Shown here: one piece after another, positions 14,256-22,261 of the stretch
Numbering within the stretch: position 1 is the first letter of the stretch
How the letters are laid out: every line of letters starts with the position of its first letter
IMG/VR virus record: IMGVR_UViG_3300017771_002609
Span: 1-51,563 of that record
Source of the DNA: a virus
DNA length: 51,563 nt
Strand: one strand, 5' to 3'
The notes under the pieces: model-generated
Told to the model about the DNA's origin: nothing
Seen by the model: the letters and a program-made list of their open reading frames with translations, nothing else
Databases searched by the model: none
Translations under genes and position numbers: made by a program

Positions 14256-16194
14256 AGCGTCCTACAACCTCTTCAAACGAAACTCCTGTTCTTACTGCTA
14301 CAAAGTTAAGTTGTATGAAGTTAATTGATCTTGCAGGTTTGATGTAAATATCACCTACAAACTCATTACGGTCAATTACTTCGCCTGTATTATTTGTATC
14401 ATCACAAACAACTCTAAAGTCTGTAATACCACGGCGACCTTGGACATCTCTCAAGAATGGCTCTACAAGAGCAACGAATTGTGATCTCGTAAACTGGTCG
14501 TTAAATTCAAAGAGTGAGAATCTTGCAGCTCTTGAGATTGCTTTCTCTAATACAATAAACAATCTACGAACATTGATTCTATCAAATGCTGAAGGTTTTG
14601 ATTGCATTGTTTTATCTCCAAACAATACTGTACCTTCACCTTGGAAAGCAACAACTGGGTTGACACCCTCTGTATAGAGATCATCTCTATTTGTCTTTGT
14701 TGGATTAAATGCAAGTTTAATTACATTCTTTATGATACCACGATTAAGTCCACCTGGTGAGAACCAAGCATCCCTCTCTAAGTCTGTTCTTACACAAAGA
14801 CCGGCAATATCACCGTTCAATGGTACATATCTAAAGACATCATTGTATTTGTCGTACTGATACTTATAACCTGAATCTAAGAAAGCAAATGATGTAGAAG
14901 TAAGTAAATTACGATATGTCTTAATATCAGTAACCTCACTACCTGCATTGTTTACTACATCAGCTCTTCTTGGTGAACAAAATGCGATACAGTCTTTTCT
15001 TGTGATTGCGATATTGTCAATTACATGAGTAGCAATTGTTTGGTCGCCTGGACCAGTCATTACAAGTGATACGTCAACTGAATCTGCATCTGCAAAATTA
15101 TCAAATGCAGTTACTACGTTTGCAGTTGAAGTTGTACCATCAGCACCTTGAACTAAAGAAGCAGAAAATGGAACCTGTACCTCTGTAAATGCTGTGGCAG
15201 AACTACTACCCCAATTTGCACCACCATTTTGATGTGCTGTCCACCATACATATTCTGATGTTCTATTGATTACTTCTTTATAGAAGTTTGTATCGCCTGC
15301 TCCTGTTACTGCATCAACAGCTTTAGACACAAAGGCAAACTTATTTACTATTGTATTAGCTGCATCTGTAAACTCTGAATCTTCATCAACAACAATAACG
15401 TGCATTTCGTCACCTGAACCACCTTTATTGGCTACATAATCAGATGTTCCTGGTGCAACTTTAAAGTCATCATGGTATTGCCATTTCTTTAATATAGCAT
15501 TACCTCCAGCTATATTGGCTGTCATGTCTTGAGCTAAAACTATTGAAAAACTATTTGCAGAAACAACATCAAAGTATGTTGTGCCACCATCAATTGAAAC
15601 TTTATCTCTTGCGATAAATGGTTGGCGTGTATTAGCTGGTGAGTTAAATGGTATTACATTCTTTTGAGCGCCAGCGCCAGCAAATATATTTACTGCATTA
15701 GCTCTCATTTGCATATTCGCTGTACCAACTGATAAATTTTGTGAAAATGCGTTTGCACTTGGGCAGATAGAAATTCTTAGTGAATTACCTCTTGCGCCTG
15801 GATACTTAGCTGCGAAAGGACCAACAGAAGTATTAGCTGCTGTGCCGTGGTTTAAATCATAATCGTCATCATTTTCGATTAAGATAGCACCACCAGTATT
15901 TGAAGCTGCATTTAAAGCTCCTGTCCCATGATCTTTGTTTACTGCTCTTACAAGTTTTAAATTATTCCCATAAGCCAGAAAGTTTGCCGCTGTGAACCAA
16001 TATTCAAAGTTTGTTGAATCAGGATTACCGAATCTTTCTTGTAATTCAACTTCATTACCTACTGTGATTACCTCACTTGATGGTCCCCATGCAAATATTC
16101 CAGCGTGAGCCCCTATTGAAGTGGCAACTGATGGGACAATAGTAGTGAGATCAATCTCAGATACATTTACTCCCGGTGATAACTGAAATGCCAT
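14251..16194 (-). CDS. gp18: Contractile tail sheath protein gp18
   Basis: A 647-residue sheath protein, near the T4 length (659 aa). The N-terminus (FQLSPGVNVSEIDLT) and the C-terminal domain (GEGTVLFGDKTMQSKPSAFDRINVRR then FIVLEKAISRAARFSLFEFND and GNFIQLNFVAVRTGVSF-like end) are classic. The central region (about 130-400) is variable and carries surface-exposed subdomains. The sheath contracts to drive the tube through the host envelope. It is preceded by a late-type octamer and an AAGGAG sequence with a longer leader (about 47 bases) than the neighbours. Confidence 0.95.
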   Translation of the reverse strand: MAFQLSPGVNVSEIDLTTIVPSVATSIGAHAGIFAWGPSSEVITVGNEVELQERFGNPDSTNFEYWFTAANFLAYGNNLKLVRAVNKDHGTGALNAASNTGGAILIENDDDYDLNHGTAANTSVGPFAAKYPGARGNSLRISICPSANAFSQNLSVGTANMQMRANAVNIFAGAGAQKNVIPFNSPANTRQPFIARDKVSIDGGTTYFDVVSANSFSIVLAQDMTANIAGGNAILKKWQYHDDFKVAPGTSDYVANKGGSGDEMHVIVVDEDSEFTDAANTIVNKFAFVSKAVDAVTGAGDTNFYKEVINRTSEYVWWTAHQNGGANWGSSSATAFTEVQVPFSASLVQGADGTTSTANVVTAFDNFADADSVDVSLVMTGPGDQTIATHVIDNIAITRKDCIAFCSPRRADVVNNAGSEVTDIKTYRNLLTSTSFAFLDSGYKYQYDKYNDVFRYVPLNGDIAGLCVRTDLERDAWFSPGGLNRGIIKNVIKLAFNPTKTNRDDLYTEGVNPVVAFQGEGTVLFGDKTMQSKPSAFDRINVRRLFIVLEKAISRAARFSLFEFNDQFTRSQFVALVEPFLRDVQGRRGITDFRVVCDDTNNTGEVIDRNEFVGDIYIKPARSINFIQLNFVAVRTGVSFEEVVGRF

Positions 16195-16245
16195 GGATTT
16201 CTCCTTTATATTAGACTAGACGATTGTTTATTCTCATTTACTCTC

Positions 16246-16253
16246 TATTTAGT
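16246..16253 (-). promoter_or_regulatory. Late promoter-like octamer for gene 18
   Basis: ACTAAATA on the minus strand, 4 bases beyond the gene 17 stop (TGA). It leaves a leader of roughly 45 bases with AAGGAG before the gene 18 ATG. Confidence 0.6.
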
Positions 16254-16257
16254 GATT

Positions 16258-17883
16258 TCAAAATCTCGTATTTATGTCACCACTTGAACTCCAAACATCT
16301 TCACCATCAATAATAACCTCTTCTTGTCGCCCATCATCTATAATACCAACAGGAGTTAAACTTTCTTCGATTAAAAGACTTTGTTCTTTGAGTAAAATTG
16401 ACCTTACATCAACATTTGTAGAATCTTTAAAGTAAGCTTGTGCTGTTAACCAACCAAATAATACAAGTCCCATAGCCAAATCATCATAATTACCCTCTTC
16501 AGCTGCATATGAATCACGAACACGAACAAATGAGTTAAGTTCTGCTATCGTATCAAAGTCAACTAAGATTAACTTATCAGTTTCAATAAGTGTTTTTAAG
16601 TTTGCACAACCAATTTTCTTTACAGATTTTGTAGTTTTAATACCGAAGGAGGCATTTCTTCTGAAACCTCCTGATATTGTTTGACCTTTTATGTGATGCT
16701 GGTCTATCTTATAAATGTTTTCATACTCTAAGTCATAATGTAAAATGTCAACAACTTGTTGACCAATGTTATTCGTTTCAATTAAAATATATGCCTCATT
16801 GTATTTCATACCAATTGAATATATAATATTTGGAAAAAACAATAAAGGTAAATCATTTGCTCTATATTTTGCAACTTGTTTATAAGGTGTTTGTGTTGCA
16901 TCTATAATATTTATGGCCGAATAGTCTTGACCGACACCCTCTGAACAATCAACTGTAGCTATGTAAACATGACCTTCTTTTGGTTCTTCATACATATCAA
17001 GTTGGTCAATTGTACTAATTGGGTTAAAAAACGCAAGTGAACGTAGTTTAGAACCAGATATAAGTGTGGCTGATGAACCTATAAACTCAGTTTCAAACTC
17101 TTGTCTAAATTGTTCTTCTGATGTATTTCGTATTGTTTCTTTTTTCCAGTCCTCATCACGACCTGGTACCATAGACCAATGTACTTCTATTGGTGTATAA
17201 GATGATCTTTTTTCTATCGCATCAATCCACATTTTGTAGAATAAATTAAGACCATTTGGTGTAGAAACAATGATTACTTTTGTTGTTTTACCTGATGATA
17301 TTACAGGGTATGTAGCAGTAAAAAATTCTTGTGCCATATTATGAGGCACGAAAGCAAACTCATCAAGGAATATTAAGTTGTAAGTACCACCTCGAACACC
17401 TGAATTAGATGTTGCATAGGCATATATTTTAGAACCATTTTCTAATTCTATATTACCTTTGTTCCAAGTTATAATACCTTGTTGTAACCATAAAGGTAGA
17501 TACTCATATGCTCTTTGTAAACGACCAAGTATTTCTCTTGCAAGTTGACCTTTATTTGCGAGAATACCAACTGTATAATCAGGATTAAATAAAACAGCCC
17601 ATAACATATAACCTACAGTCGTAGTTGTCTTACCAACTTGTCGTGGCATTTTACATATTGAAAAACGATTCTTATGAAAACCATCTACCATTTCTTCTTG
17701 AAATGGCCACATATCAAAATCAACAATACCTAAGTCTACATTGACAATCTTTACATACTTCTTAATAAAGTATATTGGATCTTCTGAACATTTTAATATT
17801 TCTTTCGCTTCTTCTTGAGTAAAAGGTATTTCAACGCCAGTTTTTTTTAGTCTTTCATTACCAAGATAACCTTCAGTTGACAT
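16258..17883 (-). CDS. gp17: Terminase large subunit gp17 (packaging ATPase and nuclease)
   Basis: A 541-residue large terminase. Walker A is PRQVGKTT (residues 80-87), Walker B with catalytic glutamate is LIFLDEFAF (D174, E175), and the coupling motif is VSTPNG. The C-terminal RNase H-like nuclease starts at ATVDCSEGVGQDYSAIN and includes ILIETNNIGQQV and a late acidic YDDLAMGLVLFGW segment. It powers DNA packaging through the portal and cuts the concatemer. It overlaps the end of the small terminase gene by 11 bases. T4 gp17 is longer (610 aa), mainly at its ends. Confidence 0.96.
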   Translation of the reverse strand: MSTEGYLGNERLKKTGVEIPFTQEEAKEILKCSEDPIYFIKKYVKIVNVDLGIVDFDMWPFQEEMVDGFHKNRFSICKMPRQVGKTTTTVGYMLWAVLFNPDYTVGILANKGQLAREILGRLQRAYEYLPLWLQQGIITWNKGNIELENGSKIYAYATSNSGVRGGTYNLIFLDEFAFVPHNMAQEFFTATYPVISSGKTTKVIIVSTPNGLNLFYKMWIDAIEKRSSYTPIEVHWSMVPGRDEDWKKETIRNTSEEQFRQEFETEFIGSSATLISGSKLRSLAFFNPISTIDQLDMYEEPKEGHVYIATVDCSEGVGQDYSAINIIDATQTPYKQVAKYRANDLPLLFFPNIIYSIGMKYNEAYILIETNNIGQQVVDILHYDLEYENIYKIDQHHIKGQTISGGFRRNASFGIKTTKSVKKIGCANLKTLIETDKLILVDFDTIAELNSFVRVRDSYAAEEGNYDDLAMGLVLFGWLTAQAYFKDSTNVDVRSILLKEQSLLIEESLTPVGIIDDGRQEEVIIDGEDVWSSSGDINTRF

Positions 17884-18265
17884 CTTTCTTGCCTTTTAAC
17901 ATTTTTACAAGATCGTTTGTAGAGCCTACAAATACAGCTTTATCAACATTGATTTCATTTGTAGATTTTTTAGGCTCTAAATCTTGTTTTCTCTTTTGTA
18001 TCTCAAGTAAATCTTTATTGAGTTCACCTAAGTTTTTAAGAGTTTGTGCTACAACTTCAAAGGCTCTAGGGTGTTCAGATTCTTTTGCAACTCTCAAAAG
18101 ACTATCAAGAGCTGAGTCACCTTTATTGATGAGTCCACGGATATTTTCTCGAGCAAATTGAGCATCATTCTCAACTTGTTTCTCAGGTTCAATTGGTACT
18201 ATTTCAGTATTGTCTACTTCTATGGGTTCAATATTTAATAGTTTAGATAGTTTCTCATTTTTCAT
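17873..18265 (-). CDS. gp16: Terminase small subunit gp16
   Basis: A 130-residue, mostly helical protein directly before and overlapping gene 17. The core RENIRGLINKGDSALDSLLRVAKESEHPRAFEVVAQTLKNL matches the conserved central helices of T4-type gp16 (164 aa in T4). A helical stretch (GELNKDLLEIQKRKQDL) follows. It binds viral DNA, stimulates the gp17 ATPase and regulates the nuclease. Its ATG overlaps the gp15 stop (ATGA). Confidence 0.9.
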   Translation of the reverse strand: MKNEKLSKLLNIEPIEVDNTEIVPIEPEKQVENDAQFARENIRGLINKGDSALDSLLRVAKESEHPRAFEVVAQTLKNLGELNKDLLEIQKRKQDLEPKKSTNEINVDKAVFVGSTNDLVKMLKGKKDVN

Positions 18266-19266
18266 AGTAATGTATCTGGATATTCAGTTATACTGGTTGC
18301 AAAACCAAACTCATCATCTGGGTCAGCACTAGCTGGATTAGGTGTTAATACTATTTCTGCAGCCTTTAATGGGTCACTTTCAACTGACCGAATCGTTATA
18401 GTTGCATTTGATGTATCACCTGTTACAATGTCACCAGCTTCTAATAATTTATTTAGTCCTGATGCAACCAACGTAGCATTAGCAACATTAGAGAATTGTT
18501 TTACAGTACCTATTACATCTCTGGCTGCGACACGGATTGTTTCACCTTCTAGTAAAAGTCTATCTGGGATGTCAGGCCTGAAATCAGAGGTCACTCTTTG
18601 TGCAGATTTTACTTGACTCTCAATGTAAATATTAGTATTTGCTTGTCGTATATATTTACCTGATTTAACTGGTGGCCAAATATAACTCTTTGCAGTAAAT
18701 TGTAAATCCCACATAATCAATCTAGTTGACATCATATCACCTTCATAATCAACTGTTGATTGTACTGAATTTAAAACAATTGGCATATCATACTTTTGAT
18801 TCATTTCAGGTATAAAGTTTACTGTTACTGTAAAATCTGGTGTAAAAAAAGGTAATATCTGTTCTAATATTTGTGTACCATCTTCTGTATTTCTTACATA
18901 AATTGATAAATTAAAATCAAAATTGTATGGTATAGGTCTGTATTGTGTTTTTATGGATGTAGAAGTATTAGCTGCAAAATTTTGTGTAAGTGTATTTAAT
19001 TTTCTACTTGTATCATACGTCATACTTACCATCTCAAATGAAATACGAGGTATTACTGTTTGTACAGCTTTTGTGAGTGTTGGGTCTGCTGTGATTCTTG
19101 TAAGATATTTTTCTTTTGCACCATAAGAAAGTGGTACTTTAAATAAAGTTTGTTTAGTTGTACCATCCGACTTATATCTTTGTAAGATAATATCATTAAA
19201 AACTGTGCCAAAAGCGACAACAATTTTTCTGATTGTTCTATTATAAAATTGTGCGTTACCTAACAT
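18262..19266 (-). CDS. gp15: Tail sheath stabilizer and completion protein gp15
   Basis: A 334-residue protein (T4 gp15 is 272 aa) with the typical beginning FYNRTIRKIVVAFGTVFNDI and the later segments RISFEMVSMTYDTSRKLNTL, YNFDFNLSIYVRNTEDGTQILEQILPFFTPDFTVTVN and WDLQFTAKSYIWPP. It caps the head-proximal end of the tail and joins it to the neck. About 80 extra C-terminal residues look like a small beta domain not present in T4. The gene is stop-start coupled to gp14 (shared base) and to gp16. Confidence 0.92.
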   Translation of the reverse strand: MLGNAQFYNRTIRKIVVAFGTVFNDIILQRYKSDGTTKQTLFKVPLSYGAKEKYLTRITADPTLTKAVQTVIPRISFEMVSMTYDTSRKLNTLTQNFAANTSTSIKTQYRPIPYNFDFNLSIYVRNTEDGTQILEQILPFFTPDFTVTVNFIPEMNQKYDMPIVLNSVQSTVDYEGDMMSTRLIMWDLQFTAKSYIWPPVKSGKYIRQANTNIYIESQVKSAQRVTSDFRPDIPDRLLLEGETIRVAARDVIGTVKQFSNVANATLVASGLNKLLEAGDIVTGDTSNATITIRSVESDPLKAAEIVLTPNPASADPDDEFGFATSITEYPDTLL

Positions 19267-20168
19267 TATGCCTCACCAAACGGATTTGTTTCACTAAAGT
19301 CTAGTATACCATCACCACCAGCTTCTATTCTTAGATTATCAAAGGTATCTTCAAAGGCAGTATTCATTGTTGCAGTATCATCAGCAGTAGAAACTGTAAA
19401 TACTGCGTTTGATGTATTACCAATTATGTTTGATGACGTAAATGTACCTTGAACTCTAATTACATCTATATGTGTATTTGGTACAAAAGTATGAACAACA
19501 GCTTGTGCTGTTGATAATGCAAGATTAGCTCCTTGAAATACTATTTCATTTTGTACATATTGACGTTGACCATCACCAGATAATGTAATTCTTGTTCTTG
19601 GGTAGTAATCATTTATCTTATCATCAATCGTAGGATTACCAGTTGATATAAGTTCATTAGAAAATACAAATTTCTTCAACTTCAATGCGAACAAATAAAC
19701 ATTTGCACCACGACCACGCCCTAAAGTATAAAACATAGCTTGATCGTTTTCATGTTCTACAAAAGTTATTTCAAAGAAAGCATCTGTAAGAGGTACATAA
19801 ATTAAATCACCCTCTCTTGGTCTTACAAGACTGGTAGATTCTTCTCTTACAGTATGTACAAATCTTTTACGAGAAACTAAAAGTGTTATTTCATCTCTAA
19901 TTTCAAGACCAAATTTGGAAATATAATCACCTTCACCCTCCATACCTTGTATATTTTCAAGATACATTTCAAGTGAAAATGTTTTAGTGTATTCTTTAAG
20001 TGTATCTTCACCAAAAAGAAAATCAATTTTATCACCACTTGTTCTTGGTAAATACAAAACATCCATGCCATATATTTTCATGGACTCAATGACTAAATCT
20101 TCAACTAAAAGTTGTTCACTTGTTATTTGATTGGCTGGAAAAGGGTTAAAATACTGATTAGTTGCCAT
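19266..20168 (-). CDS. gp14: Neck protein gp14
   Basis: A neck protein of 300 residues from ATG 20168; a TTG three bases upstream is less likely. Segments QLLVEDLVIESMKIYGMDVLYLPR, TFSLEMYLENIQGMEGEGDYISKFGLEIRDE, RPREGDLIYVPLTDAFFEI and EHENDQAMFYTLGR are characteristic of gp14 of marine T4-like phages. It forms the neck with gp13 and gates packaged DNA. From about residue 195 there is an added beta-rich region not expected from T4 gp14 (256 aa). Confidence 0.9.
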   Translation of the reverse strand: MATNQYFNPFPANQITSEQLLVEDLVIESMKIYGMDVLYLPRTSGDKIDFLFGEDTLKEYTKTFSLEMYLENIQGMEGEGDYISKFGLEIRDEITLLVSRKRFVHTVREESTSLVRPREGDLIYVPLTDAFFEITFVEHENDQAMFYTLGRGRGANVYLFALKLKKFVFSNELISTGNPTIDDKINDYYPRTRITLSGDGQRQYVQNEIVFQGANLALSTAQAVVHTFVPNTHIDVIRVQGTFTSSNIIGNTSNAVFTVSTADDTATMNTAFEDTFDNLRIEAGGDGILDFSETNPFGEA

Positions 20169-20171
20169 CAA

Positions 20172-21170
20172 TTATCCCATGTAAATTTCATTTGGCAACA
20201 CATTCAAGACTTGCATCTCCTCTTCTATCTTATCTATTTCTGCTTTTGCTTCTTCCATAATTCTAGGGCCATCAAGTGTAACACCGCCCGGCATTTGAAC
20301 GCCGGCAAATTTTGATAAATTAGAACCCCATTGGTATTTTATGAGAGCTGTTGTATATTTTTTTAAAAATCTATCATCCCACACATCAGAAAATCCTGCC
20401 TGTGTAATAGATGCACTTGTCATAGTTTTTCCTGGATTACTTCTTAAAGTAATTACTGTGGGTGAATTTATTTGTTTGATTTGAACTTCTACTGTATCAG
20501 CTGCGTCCGAATTATTTGTTAAAGTTATAAAATCATTTTCAATCAATTGTTGGTCAAAAGTTGTGCTTGTGCCTGTAAGTACATTTGCATCACTTGTGAT
20601 TGCAGCTGAGCCAGTTATGTTAATCGTATCTGGTTGTAATTTACGATAACACTCTACAATTACATATTCACCAACTTTTAAATCTCTAGTCCAATCAACA
20701 TCTAAAAATAATTTATTTTGATGTCGATTAAATCTAAATTGTGGTGTGCCTGAAAATAATAAATTAAGAGTTCTAATATGTTGCATTGTAATCTCATATG
20801 AAACATAAGAAACAGATGTGAAGTCATATAAGTCATGCAATCTCAATTGATATCTCAAGTCAAACATATTGATTGATGAGTTAGAATCATCAAAAGGAAA
20901 AACACCATTCACAAATATTACCGCATCAGGAGCATAAATCCATTTTCTCTCAATATCTTCTTGAGTAACTTGATGTTTCATGAATATTTTTTCAACACCA
21001 TCAAAATGGTAGTCGTGAAAATATTGAAGAGCATCATCAATTCGATCTTCTATTTGATCATCATCTACATTTATTTCTATTACAGGAAAACCCAATCTTC
21101 TTAAACAATAATCTTTAAATGATTGTCTTGTAGTTGGTTTACCTCCATATCCTCTCGTATATTCTGGCAT
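20172..21170 (-). CDS. gp13: Neck protein gp13
   Basis: A 332-residue protein with the gp13 signature FKDYCLRRLGFPVIEINVDDDQIEDRIDDALQYFHDYHFDGVEK near the N-terminus, then EITMQHIRTLNLLF, NKLFLDVDWTRDLKVGEYVIVECYRKL and a C-terminal helical segment KYTTALIKYQWGSNLSKFAG ending in a coiled stretch. A middle insertion (about 195-260; SAAITSDANVLTGTSTTFDQQLI and following) resembles a small phage beta module. gp13 and gp14 attach to the portal once DNA is packaged and receive the tail. T4 gp13 is 309 aa. Confidence 0.9.
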   Translation of the reverse strand: MPEYTRGYGGKPTTRQSFKDYCLRRLGFPVIEINVDDDQIEDRIDDALQYFHDYHFDGVEKIFMKHQVTQEDIERKWIYAPDAVIFVNGVFPFDDSNSSINMFDLRYQLRLHDLYDFTSVSYVSYEITMQHIRTLNLLFSGTPQFRFNRHQNKLFLDVDWTRDLKVGEYVIVECYRKLQPDTINITGSAAITSDANVLTGTSTTFDQQLIENDFITLTNNSDAADTVEVQIKQINSPTVITLRSNPGKTMTSASITQAGFSDVWDDRFLKKYTTALIKYQWGSNLSKFAGVQMPGGVTLDGPRIMEEAKAEIDKIEEEMQVLNVLPNEIYMG

Positions 21171-21171
21171 A

Positions 21172-21507
21172 TTATATCCTTGTTACACCTGGTAATACAT
21201 TTACAATACCTTCAACTGCTCTTATTTTATTACCACTTGATGAAGTTACTAGAACATCATACAAGTATCGACCTGCTCTAAGATTTGCAGTTGTGGTTGG
21301 TGACATGGTGATTGTTACTTGACCATTTGCATTACCAGTAATTGTGGCAGTAAAAGCATTTGCAGAGGCGGAGTATGGTGATTTTCTGAGCTCAGAATTA
21401 GCCGAGTAGCCGAACAAGTTTATGTTTGCGCCTGCGTTATCTTTTACATGAATTGTGTTTGAAAAATTTGCGTATTGCTCTATGAAGAGCTCAGTATAAG
21501 TAGCGAT
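21172..21507 (-). CDS. Small virion-associated protein with probable ATC start
   Basis: The reading frame is open from a stop at 21534-21532 to 21172, with no ATG, GTG or TTG before a TTG at 21417 that would cut off the N-terminal 30 residues. Those residues (ATYTELFIEQYANFSNTIHV) look like the true start of a marine phage family, beginning M-x-TYxEL. ATC at 21507-21505 sits 6 bases after a perfect AGGAG and gives 111 residues: TYTELFIEQ, ELRKSPYS, and AGRYLYDVLVTSSSG near the end. It precedes gp13 and may be a neck or fibre-attachment protein. Either ATC is used, or the base is a sequencing error or mutation of ATG. Confidence 0.7.
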   Translation of the reverse strand: MATYTELFIEQYANFSNTIHVKDNAGANINLFGYSANSELRKSPYSASANAFTATITGNANGQVTITMSPTTTANLRAGRYLYDVLVTSSSGNKIRAVEGIVNVLPGVTRI

Positions 21508-21513
21508 CTCGTT

Positions 21514-21547
21514 CTCCTGTTTTAGGACTATTTAGTCAAACCAGGAG
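21514..21547 (-). promoter_or_regulatory. Hairpin sequestering the ribosome-binding site, with a late promoter inside
   Basis: In minus-strand RNA, CUCCUG (21547-21542) pairs exactly with CAGGAG (21519-21514), burying the AGGAG of the 111-aa gene; UUU/AAA and GACUA/UAGUC extend the stem. The late-type octamer lies in the top of the hairpin, so a transcript starting there lacks the 5' arm and leaves AGGAG free. This is the layout described for T4 gene e. Confidence 0.65.
21529..21536 (-). promoter_or_regulatory. Late promoter-like octamer for the neck/terminase unit
   Basis: ACTAAATA on the minus strand. With T4 spacing the start is near 21523, giving a leader of about 16 bases with an exposed AGGAG. 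It would serve the 111-aa gene and genes 13 to 17. Confidence 0.6.
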
Positions 21548-21554
21548 TTAGTTT

Positions 21555-21803
21555 TTACATACCCGCTAGTAAGAATGGATTGAATCCTGCTTCAGCAACT
21601 TCAACTGTAACATTAGCAACTCTTGTTACCACACCTCGACTATCAATTGTGATAGATGGTATATTACCAGCACTACCATAATCGCCGGCTGAAACACCGG
21701 CTTGAGTGGCTAATTTAGCAGTTGGTATACCGCCATCAGCAAAACCTTCGCCAGATATAGCTCCTTGTGCAATTGAATTACCTACAATTCTAGTTAGACT
21801 CAT
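21555..21803 (-). CDS. Small tail-fibre-type protein, 82 aa
   Basis: An 82-residue protein with the recurrent phage fibre motif DYGSAGNIPSITIDSRGVVTRVANV, a short beta module common in fibre shafts. It ends in FLLAGM, like the end (ILLLSGM) of the 171-aa protein at 36888-37403. The N-terminus has IAQGAISGEGFADGGIPTAKL, also shaft-like. It is joined by stop-start to the probable chaperone before it. It may be a broken-off fibre module or a small spike component. Confidence 0.65.
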   Translation of the reverse strand: MSLTRIVGNSIAQGAISGEGFADGGIPTAKLATQAGVSAGDYGSAGNIPSITIDSRGVVTRVANVTVEVAEAGFNPFLLAGM

Positions 21804-22214
21804 TTATTCCTCTAAATTTAATTCTGGAGGTGGGTTACCTTCAGGTTTTGGAAACTTTTTCTTTACTTCATCTATTGATTTAAACCAGTCTGATTCTTTT
21901 AAATCTTGACCATTATTTACAGCGTGCCATAGCATATCTAACTGTTGAAATCCATCAGGATAATGGTGACAACGATCATAAGCATATTGATAATATTCTG
22001 CTACTGATTTTTGTCTTTCAAATTCTGCCATAATTTCATCTTTAGTTGGTGGAGGATTTCCTTGTGGGTCATCCCATTTAGGAAAACTAAAACTACCACC
22101 ACCTGCACTCATTTCAAATTTAGCTTCAGGCCTTAAAGCCTTAATTGCTGTATCTATACCATAACCAAGACCGGATTGTCCTGTAAAATTTTTTGCTATC
22201 TCATCCACATTCAT
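21804..22214 (-). CDS. Probable tail-fibre assembly chaperone, 136 aa
   Basis: A 136-residue protein whose centre reads YPDGFQQLDMLWHAVNNGQDLKESDWFKSIDEVKKKFPK. A YPx(5)QLDMLyH...W...I..VK pattern recurs in marine phage proteins encoded next to fibre genes and usually regarded as fibre chaperones. The N-terminal half has a disordered Gly-Ser and Pro-rich stretch. It lies directly after the glycine-rich adhesin genes. A strong AAAGGAGG sequence and an exact TATAAATA precede it. Confidence 0.6.
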   Translation of the reverse strand: MNVDEIAKNFTGQSGLGYGIDTAIKALRPEAKFEMSAGGGSFSFPKWDDPQGNPPPTKDEIMAEFERQKSVAEYYQYAYDRCHHYPDGFQQLDMLWHAVNNGQDLKESDWFKSIDEVKKKFPKPEGNPPPELNLEE

Positions 22215-22239
22215 TTTAAATTTTCCTCCTTTAATTATA

Positions 22240-22247
22240 TATTTATA
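22240..22247 (-). promoter_or_regulatory. Late promoter for the chaperone unit
   Basis: An exact TATAAATA on the minus strand, with a leader containing AAAGGAGG before ATG 22214. A second octamer, CATAAATA at 22259-22266, overlaps the preceding stop codon. Confidence 0.78.
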
Positions 22248-22261
22248 ATCTTTTTTTTTAT

